A stretch of 11,915 nt of DNA from Bacteroidales bacterium. GTDB lineage: Bacteria > Bacteroidota > Bacteroidia > Bacteroidales > JAAUTT01. Below, piece after piece: positions 7,599 to 11,915 of this stretch. The notes under the pieces are model-generated. The model saw only the letters and a list, made by a program, of their open reading frames with translations, was not told where the DNA came from and did no database searches. How positions within the stretch are numbered: position 1 is the stretch's first letter; the number at the start of each line of letters is the position of its first letter. The DNA lies in assembly GCA_012031335.1 (NCBI GenBank), contig JAAUTT010000053.1:1-11915 (forward strand), read 5' to 3'. A program made the translations under genes and the position numbers.

Positions 7599-7835
7599 AC
7601 AACATTTGATATTATTATCAATGTAAAGGCTGGCTCTGATTCAGTTTCTGGCGCAACCGTTTTTCTTGACGGGTATGGAGAACAAACCACAGATGTGCAT
7701 GGTATTGCTACATTTCATGATGTTTCGCCCCTCAACAGCATATATTATTCGGTCAGCGAGTCTGGCTTCGACCTTTATGAAACAGTATCACTGTTACAAA
7801 TCGGGACGTTGCAGAAACGGCATACCTTACATTAA
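7329..7835 (+). CDS. Type B surface protein, module and first repeat (fragment 2 of 3)
   Basis: The TTG at 7329 is formal only. Residues 1-90 complete module copy C (DKIAAFVGNDCRGVAQ). Residues 91 onward are repeat 1 of the tandem array: VSGATVFLDGYGEQTTDVHG, IATFHDVSPLNSIYYSV, GFDLYE. The pattern, a beta-strand, a GYG-x-x-T-T-D/N-x-x-G turn and then SIYYSV, is that of carboxypeptidase-regulatory-like or Cna-B-type beta-sandwiches. The last residues (TLQKRHTLH) come after the frame change at 7803-7805 and are spurious. Confidence 0.78.
   Translation: MTWNESRDVTDKIAAFVGNDCRGVAQPITYVPESDRYLAHLLVYSNSVSGDTVTLYMYDKSKSEMVEVAEKLIFASNATYGSTEDPYLSITTFDIIINVKAGSDSVSGATVFLDGYGEQTTDVHGIATFHDVSPLNSIYYSVSESGFDLYETVSLLQIGTLQKRHTLH
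7803..7805 (+). other. Probable frameshift site 6 (G3, one G missing)
   Basis: Adding one G gives VSLLQIGDVAETAYLTLTRA, which supplies the expected end of repeat 1 and start of repeat 2. As given, the frame ends at TAA 7833-7835. Confidence 0.8.
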
Positions 7836-7882
7836 CCAGGGCTTTTTATGTTACCGATGGAGAATCGGCCCTGCAATATGCC

Positions 7883-10186
7883 ATGGTAAGCCTTAGCGGT
7901 TATGGATCAAATACAACAAACCTAAACGGCATAGCATCCTTCTCAGCCATAAATCCAAGTGACAGCATCTATTACAAGGTCTCACTTGATCATTACGATT
8001 TGTATATTGACAGTATAGCAGCATTGCCCTTTGGTGCAAAAACGGAAAATGTTGTGCTAAACCTTACTAGGTACAATGTTAGTTTTACGATTGAAGATAG
8101 CGGACAGGTTGTTGCTGGCGCCACCATTCTTCTGGATGGATATGGTTCGAAACAGACCAATGATGAAGGCAAAGCAGTTTTTGAGGCCGTTTTGCCATCC
8201 GACAGCATCTACTATTCTATAAATACACCAGCGTATGATTTTTACGAAAACAGCCTGGCTGTTGTTGATGGCAATGTAGATATTTCCATTGATGTTGATT
8301 TGACCGCATATGATGTTTATTTTAGCATCATTGATGGCAAAATACCTATTGAAAACGCCCGGGTTTCCCTTGAAGGATATGCAATAAAAACGACCGACGT
8401 TTATGGCAGGGCTACATTTAAAAACGTTATCCTTGATGATTACATAACATATGGAATTGCCCATGACGATTTTTATACTTACAACAGCCATATTGCTGTT
8501 GTAGATACTTCTGTATCAAAAAAGGTAACCCTTAAAAGAAAAACCTTTAATGCGACATTTAATGTTTCAGATGGCACCAGGCACATTCAAAACACCAAGA
8601 TAACAATTGAAATAGCGGAACCAGACCGGGTCATAGATTTTGATAGCGCCATTTTCCCTGATTATTTTAAAACATTGGGCAACAGTGAATGGGCCATTGA
8701 TAATGGTAAGTCGTTTCAGGGAATATATTCAATAAAGTCAGGGGTAATTTACGATAATCAATTATCTGAGGTCTCCTTTAAACGAACCGTTGTTACCGGA
8801 AATATCTCGTTTTTTGCCAAGGTCTCTTCTGAAGAAGGAAACGATTACCTGGTATTTTATATTGACGGAAAAGAAAAAGCCCGTTGGTCTGGAAATGTTG
8901 ACTGGATACATCCTTCATTTGAAGTTGAAAGTGGCGAAAGGACTTTTAAATGGGTGTACGAAAAAGATGGCTCCAGCTCGGTGGGTAGCGACTGTGCCTG
9001 GATAGATTACATTCAGCTACCGGCAGAGAACATGACTTGGGTTACCGATTCAACCGATTCCGAAGGAAAGGTAATGTTCCCCAATCTGCTGCCGTACGAC
9101 AGCATCTATTATAAGATAAGCAATGTAAAATACAACTATATTGACGATAGCATTAAAGTTGTTGCAAGCAATATTGAAGAAAACATAGCCCTTGATATCG
9201 ATTTGACATTTAGCATAATCAAAGAATTTGACAGGGATTTTGTGGAAGCCGATTCGGTTTACCTACAAGGATACGGCAAACAACCATTAAATGAAAACGG
9301 ATTTACTGTTTTCAAAGACGTAACCCCAACCGACAGCCTGAAATTTATTGTGGATTGTGAGGCTTATGATATTGATTCAGGATTCATTACAGCGTTATAT
9401 ATCGATACGGTTTATCCCAACATCAATGTAAGCAGGCACAATGTTACTTTTAGCCTCGGTTACAATGGAAATCCAATTAATGGGCTCACGGTGGATATGG
9501 GTGGCCTTGGCACACGCACCAGCAATGAAAATGGCGTGGCAACCTACCTAAATGTTTTGCCAGACAGCCTAAAATATTCAATAGACGATACCTACTATCT
9601 AAGAAAAGAAGGCGGGTTTGTTTTGGGACAAAAAGACACCACACTCTCTCTCGAAATTTTACCTGTTTTTTATGTAAGGTTCAATGTGCAGTCATCAGCA
9701 TACACTGGTTCGGTTTATGTGAACAATGCAGAAATTGCCTTAACATCATTAGAAAGATCAGCAACCACATCAGGTTTTGGCGAGGCAGAGTTTAATGAAA
9801 TAACGCCAAATGAAAATATAACATACACAATTAGAGCTGAAGGTTACTACGACACCACCGGAGCGGTATCCGTAACGAATGCAGATGTATTAAAGGATGT
9901 TGTGATGGAACTCATTCCTAAAATGGAAGCCGCGAACCTTATTTCTCCCAACGGCGATGGCCATAACGATTATTGGGAAATTTATAACGCAGAACGGTAT
10001 AATGAATTTAAGGTGCGGGTATTTTCCGCTTCGGGTGAGTTGATTTTTGAGACAGTCCATTACAGCACAAACAAATGGGACGGCAAGGTTAACGGCAACG
10101 ATATCCCCGATGGCATTTACTATTACATTTTGCAAAGCCCCCTTGGCAATATTGTTTTCAAAGGGGTAATTAACCTTCTAAAATAA
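7883..10186 (+). CDS. Type B surface protein, repeats 2-8 and gliding-motility-type sorting domain (fragment 3 of 3)
   Basis: The ATG at 7883 is internal; coding joins at about 7806. The piece carries most of repeat 2, then repeats 3-8, each a short beta-sandwich with a GYG turn and a DSIYY strand. Within repeat 5, residues 250-380 form a separate jellyroll-like domain. Residues 681-767 are a T9SS type B (gliding motility-associated) sorting domain: NLISPNGDGHNDYWEI, FKVRVFSASGELIFE, KWDGKVNGNDIPDGIYYYIL and the ending VFKGVINLLK. Type B domains are longer-acting secretion signals that, in Flavobacterium SprB, need the partner SprF; a PorP/SprF gene follows after 31 bases. No catalytic motif is seen, so an adhesin or fibre role is the best guess. 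Confidence 0.88.
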   Translation: MVSLSGYGSNTTNLNGIASFSAINPSDSIYYKVSLDHYDLYIDSIAALPFGAKTENVVLNLTRYNVSFTIEDSGQVVAGATILLDGYGSKQTNDEGKAVFEAVLPSDSIYYSINTPAYDFYENSLAVVDGNVDISIDVDLTAYDVYFSIIDGKIPIENARVSLEGYAIKTTDVYGRATFKNVILDDYITYGIAHDDFYTYNSHIAVVDTSVSKKVTLKRKTFNATFNVSDGTRHIQNTKITIEIAEPDRVIDFDSAIFPDYFKTLGNSEWAIDNGKSFQGIYSIKSGVIYDNQLSEVSFKRTVVTGNISFFAKVSSEEGNDYLVFYIDGKEKARWSGNVDWIHPSFEVESGERTFKWVYEKDGSSSVGSDCAWIDYIQLPAENMTWVTDSTDSEGKVMFPNLLPYDSIYYKISNVKYNYIDDSIKVVASNIEENIALDIDLTFSIIKEFDRDFVEADSVYLQGYGKQPLNENGFTVFKDVTPTDSLKFIVDCEAYDIDSGFITALYIDTVYPNINVSRHNVTFSLGYNGNPINGLTVDMGGLGTRTSNENGVATYLNVLPDSLKYSIDDTYYLRKEGGFVLGQKDTTLSLEILPVFYVRFNVQSSAYTGSVYVNNAEIALTSLERSATTSGFGEAEFNEITPNENITYTIRAEGYYDTTGAVSVTNADVLKDVVMELIPKMEAANLISPNGDGHNDYWEIYNAERYNEFKVRVFSASGELIFETVHYSTNKWDGKVNGNDIPDGIYYYILQSPLGNIVFKGVINLLK
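8630..9022 (+). other. MAM-like jellyroll domain inserted in repeat 5
   Basis: About 131 residues, VIDFDSAIFPDYF to WIDYIQLP. Pattern: DF-x-S...FP, a G-x-x-SEW start, SFQGIYSIKSG, ISFFAKVSSEEGNDYLVFYI with DGK, RWSG, FKWVYEKDGSSSVGSDCAWID. This resembles a jellyroll/MAM-like domain common in T9SS cargo. It sits between the strand TKITIEI and the strand MTWVTDSTDSEGKVMF of a carboxypeptidase-like repeat, where other units have only GYG plus a short turn. Confidence 0.75.
9923..10183 (+). other. T9SS type B (gliding motility-associated) C-terminal sorting domain
   Basis: 87 residues with SPNGDGHNDYW, the central FKVRVFSASGELIFE strand, KWDGKVNGNDIPDGIYYY and a C-terminal FKGVINLLK. All the landmarks of the CHU_C/gliding-motility C-terminal family are present. 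Confidence 0.92.
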
Positions 10187-10198
10187 TCTGTTATTTTA
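10179..10198 (+). repeat. A/T-only inverted repeat spanning the stop codon
   Basis: TAAAATAA (10179-10186, containing the TAA stop) is exactly complementary in inverted order to TTATTTTA (10191-10198), with a TCTG loop. The stem is all A/T and has no U-tract pairing typical of a strong intrinsic terminator. It could be chance, or a weak element between the cargo and porP/sprF-like genes. Confidence 0.3.
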
Positions 10199-10217
10199 AA
10201 TTTAATAAACAGAAATC

Positions 10218-11117
10218 ATGAAAAAAGCAATAACATATTTAATTTTTAGCATTTTGGTATCCGCCGGTGCATATGCCCAGGTATATAACCGCAACAATTT
10301 ATACTTCGAGGATTATTATGTTTTTAATCCAGCTGCAACCCTGTCTTCACAGAGTTTTAGGGCAACGCTACATGCCAACCTTTCCAATGCAGGTTTTCAG
10401 GATGCACCTCGAACTTTCGGCTTAATGTTAGGTGGTCCATTTTCCGAAAACATGGCAGGAGGCTTAAAAATAGCATCCGATACCAGAGGGGCATTTATTA
10501 ATACCAAAGTTTTGGCATCGTATGCCTACGGTGTAAAATTCGGGGAAACCGGCCACAAAGTCAACATGGGACTTTCCATGGGGGTGTTCTCTCAGAAATT
10601 TGATGTTGCGGGCATCAATGCATTGGATATTGAGGACAAAGTGCTTCAGTCTGATTACTACAACAAAAGCTATTTTATGAACGAATTTGGTTTTGATTAT
10701 TTGTGGAACGACCTAAAGGTGGGTTTCTCCGCACCAAATGCAATACAATTATATAACCATTACATTGCTTATGCTACTTATAGGTACGCCATTCCAACAC
10801 TAACAGATTTGGAAATTTATCCCCTACTTTTGTACCAGCATTTGCCCGAATACAAAAGCCAACTTGATGCAGGTTTTAAAGCAAAATACAAATATGTTTG
10901 GGTTTCCTTTCTATATAGGACAAACAATGATGTTTTGACCGCCCTGGGCATGCATGTTAGCAGGTACAAACTGGCATATTCGTTTGGTTTTAACAACAAG
11001 GAGTTCTCCACAGTTGCTTTGGGCACTCACGAGATAATGTTTTCGTACGACTTCAATTTGTCTTTTACGCCACGAAAGGCATCTTTTGACAAAGATAAAA
11101 TGCCCTGGCAGGAGTAA
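10218..11117 (+). CDS. PorP/SprF-family type IX secretion outer-membrane protein
   Basis: 299 residues, the usual length for the family, and intact. A signal peptide MKKAITYLIFSILVSAGAYA is followed by Q at residue 21. The early motif YVFNPAATLSS matches the family's FNPA region, followed by alternating beta-strands typical of an outer-membrane barrel: FGLMLGGPFSENMAGGLKIA, NTKVLASYAYGVKF, HKVNMGLSMGVFSQKFD, and a C-terminal FSYDFNLSF. In F. johnsoniae, SprF is needed for secretion of the type B cargo SprB and acts as a cargo-specific partner; PorP in Porphyromonas is a T9SS component. Here the type B protein lies 31 bases upstream, so this gene is the likely dedicated partner. Paralogy to core PorP cannot be ruled out. 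No frameshift was found. Confidence 0.9.
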   Translation: MKKAITYLIFSILVSAGAYAQVYNRNNLYFEDYYVFNPAATLSSQSFRATLHANLSNAGFQDAPRTFGLMLGGPFSENMAGGLKIASDTRGAFINTKVLASYAYGVKFGETGHKVNMGLSMGVFSQKFDVAGINALDIEDKVLQSDYYNKSYFMNEFGFDYLWNDLKVGFSAPNAIQLYNHYIAYATYRYAIPTLTDLEIYPLLLYQHLPEYKSQLDAGFKAKYKYVWVSFLYRTNNDVLTALGMHVSRYKLAYSFGFNNKEFSTVALGTHEIMFSYDFNLSFTPRKASFDKDKMPWQE

Positions 11118-11140
11118 CGGGCAACTAAATTTATGCTAAA

Positions 11141-11650
11141 ATGATCAATAAAGCAATTTTGTGCCTAATAGCCTGTGTTTTCTTTATGCCATATAGTGTG
11201 CATGCCCAAGACATAAATGCACAGGGTATTATCGAGCTAGTAGAAAAAGGTGACAAAGCCTATTTAAAAGAAGATTATTCAAAAGCCCTGAGCTATTATA
11301 ACCTGGCAGACAAGGGTTTAGGCAATGACCCTGGCATTGATAAAAGGATAGGGGTTACATTGTTCAAGCTCAACAGGTTCAACGATGCCATGCCGGTATT
11401 AAAAGGTGTAAGGGACCATGCAGACACAACTGATATCTATGTTGATTTTTACCTTGCTGTAAGTTTGCACAAAATTGAAAAATACGATGAGGCAATTGAA
11501 ATATATGAATCGTGTTTGGATTATATCAACATCAAATCATTGGACACAGGGGAAGAGGAAATAAAAAAAATAATCCGTGAAGTTCAGTCTGATAGAAAAA
11601 ATATTGAACTGTCAAAGTTTAAAATCGACAAACCGGAAAATAGAGAGTAA
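11141..11650 (+). CDS. Short exported TPR-repeat protein
   Basis: 169 residues with a signal peptide (MINKAILCLIACVFFMPYSV, likely cut before Q23) and three TPR-like helical pairs: about residues 30-63 (GDKAYLKEDYSKALSYYNLA), 66-98 and 99-132 (KIEKYDEAIEIYESCLDYI). A charged helix follows. TPRs mediate protein contacts. The gene starts 23 bases after the PorP/SprF stop, in the same direction, so it is probably co-transcribed and periplasmic. In many Bacteroidota, the gene after a PorP/SprF homologue encodes a long PorE-like protein with N-terminal TPRs, a PD40 propeller and an OmpA domain. This product matches only the TPR part and ends cleanly at TAA, with no propeller or OmpA sequence downstream. 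It may be a natural short form or a separate TPR family. Confidence 0.8.
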   Translation: MINKAILCLIACVFFMPYSVHAQDINAQGIIELVEKGDKAYLKEDYSKALSYYNLADKGLGNDPGIDKRIGVTLFKLNRFNDAMPVLKGVRDHADTTDIYVDFYLAVSLHKIEKYDEAIEIYESCLDYINIKSLDTGEEEIKKIIREVQSDRKNIELSKFKIDKPENRE

Positions 11651-11654
11651 ATGA

Positions 11655-11915
11655 TTAGTTACCTGAATTAGGAATTTTTTTAGAAAACGCAAACTTTGCC
11701 CGCACACTGTCCCATTTTAAACCAATGGTTTTGAAAACAGCAATCTTTTTCAAATGGAGATACGCTTTTTTTGCATCCGCAGGAGTATCCTGAATCGTCA
11801 GCAAATAATCTATACATGCCATGTCAAAATTTGCATTTATTTCTGTGCCGCCGGGGTAAGACAAATCAATAACATTTTTTGTCTTTCATTGTACGAATGG
11901 CACGATGATTCATTG
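11655..11915 (-). CDS. 3' end of an unrecognised minus-strand gene, partial
   Basis: The stop TAA (11655-11657 on the complement) is 4 bases from the TPR gene stop, so the genes are convergent. The clean open part encodes DLSYPGGTEINANFDMACID, then DYLLTIQDTPADAKKAYLHL and a basic C-terminal end KFAFSKKIPNSGN. A run of six Ts at 11875-11880 breaks the frame. With one fewer, the reading continues to the right edge as NHRAIRTMKDKNVIDLSYPGG. The TTG at 11862-11864 is the only formal start of the unrepaired frame and is not convincing. The sequence is protein-like (balanced composition, amphipathic helices) but I do not recognise the family. It is probably only the last 85 or so residues of a longer protein. 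Confidence 0.5.
11875..11880 (-). other. Probable frameshift site 7 (T6 run, A6 on coding strand)
   Basis: Five instead of six bases would join MKDK to NVIDLSYPGG in the minus-strand gene. As given, the upstream frame reads MKDKKCY and then a stop. Confidence 0.45.

Larger units (their letters stand above)
7599..9922 (+). repeat. Eight tandem carboxypeptidase-regulatory-like protein repeats
   Basis: Unit boundaries, with frame repair: R1 7599-7834, R2 7835-8065, R3 8066-8302, R4 8303-8536, R5 8537-9199, R6 9200-9430, R7 9431-9661, R8 9662-9922. The usual length is about 76-80 residues. Shared signature: A-x-V/I-x-L-x-GYG followed by T-x-x-x-G-x-A-x-F, then P-x-DSIYY, then YD-x-Y. R2-R4 are most alike and R7-R8 most diverged. 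R5 is about 220 residues because it carries an inserted domain. A DNA word GACAGCATCTATTA is conserved at 7961, 9098 and, with one change, 8201. Confidence 0.82.
7184..10186 (+). pseudogene. Repeat-rich T9SS type B surface protein, frameshifted (reconstruction)
   Basis: Three pieces join into one gene of about 1,000 codons after two single-base repairs: one T fewer in 7326-7330 and one G more in GGG 7803-7805. Order: signal peptide, AAFV...CRG module, eight tandem beta-sandwich repeats (7599-9922), type B sorting domain (9923-10183). The two repairs give ALVLTWNESRDVTDKIAAFV and SLLQIGDVAETAYLTL, both fitting the domain patterns. The protein would be a long rod-like surface protein or adhesin secreted by T9SS; the adjacent PorP/SprF gene supports this, since type B cargo depends on such partners in studied Flavobacterium. 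The specific ligand is unknown. Sequencing error is a better explanation than a true pseudogene. Confidence 0.82.

Noticed and set aside
10187..10217. Internal promoter before the PorP/SprF-like gene
   Set aside because: The 31-base gap is A/T-rich but has no TAnnTTTG-type Bacteroidota -7 element, which fits read-through from upstream.
11658..11690. Intrinsic terminator between the convergent genes (AATTAGGAATTTTTTT)
   Set aside because: A T-run is present, but only a 3-base stem (CCT/AGG) can be drawn before it, too weak to call.
1..11915. CRISPR arrays, tRNA or rRNA genes, insertion sequences, integrase or attachment sites
   Set aside because: No regularly spaced direct repeats, RNA gene consensus, transposase motifs or terminal inverted repeats were seen. 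The only repeats are protein-level domain repeats.

Overview
The window reads as part of a Bacteroidota (Bacteroidetes) genome that secretes surface proteins through the type IX secretion system (T9SS). The evidence is two different T9SS C-terminal sorting domains (type A in the first gene, type B or gliding-motility-associated in the second), a full-length PorP/SprF-family outer-membrane protein, moderate-to-low GC, and A/T-rich gene starts without clear Shine-Dalgarno sequences. The genus cannot be fixed from this sequence.

Layout. Positions 1-7154 (+) hold one giant secreted protein whose 5' end lies outside the window. It has a beta-rich and partly helical N-terminal region, a Big_5-like Ig segment, two LamG/jellyroll domains, a BACON-like domain, a secretion-associated module with an AAFV...CRG core, two GWNW repeats, a second diverged copy of that module, and a type A sorting domain. 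Positions 7184-10186 (+) hold a second exported protein of about 1,000 residues: signal peptide, one more copy of the same module, eight tandem carboxypeptidase-regulatory-like repeats (the fifth carrying an inserted jellyroll domain of about 130 residues), and a type B sorting domain. Positions 10218-11117 (+) encode a PorP/SprF-like protein and 11141-11650 (+) a short exported TPR protein. The four genes are co-directional with gaps of 29, 31 and 23 bases, so they look like one operon. From 11655 to the right edge lies the 3' end of an unidentified minus-strand gene, convergent with the TPR gene and separated by 4 bases.

As given, both large genes and the minus-strand gene are broken by single-base frame changes: four in gene 1, two in gene 2 and one in the minus-strand gene. 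Each can be repaired by adding or removing one base in a mononucleotide run of 3-6, and protein similarity continues in the new frame. There are no internal stop codons otherwise. This pattern fits uncorrected homopolymer errors better than gene decay. The ORF pieces are therefore listed separately, with a reconstructed whole-gene entry for each large gene.

How the genes may work together (inference from family knowledge): the PorP/SprF protein is the probable outer-membrane partner for the type B protein next to it, as SprF is for SprB in Flavobacterium johnsoniae. The TPR protein may be a periplasmic accessory. The giant type A protein would be a co-expressed surface protein, possibly binding glycans or matrix through its LamG domains. 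The domain types and cassette logic are known in the phylum. The least ordinary points are the shared module across neighbouring genes, the nested domain insertions, and the short TPR protein at a position where a longer OmpA-type protein is often found.
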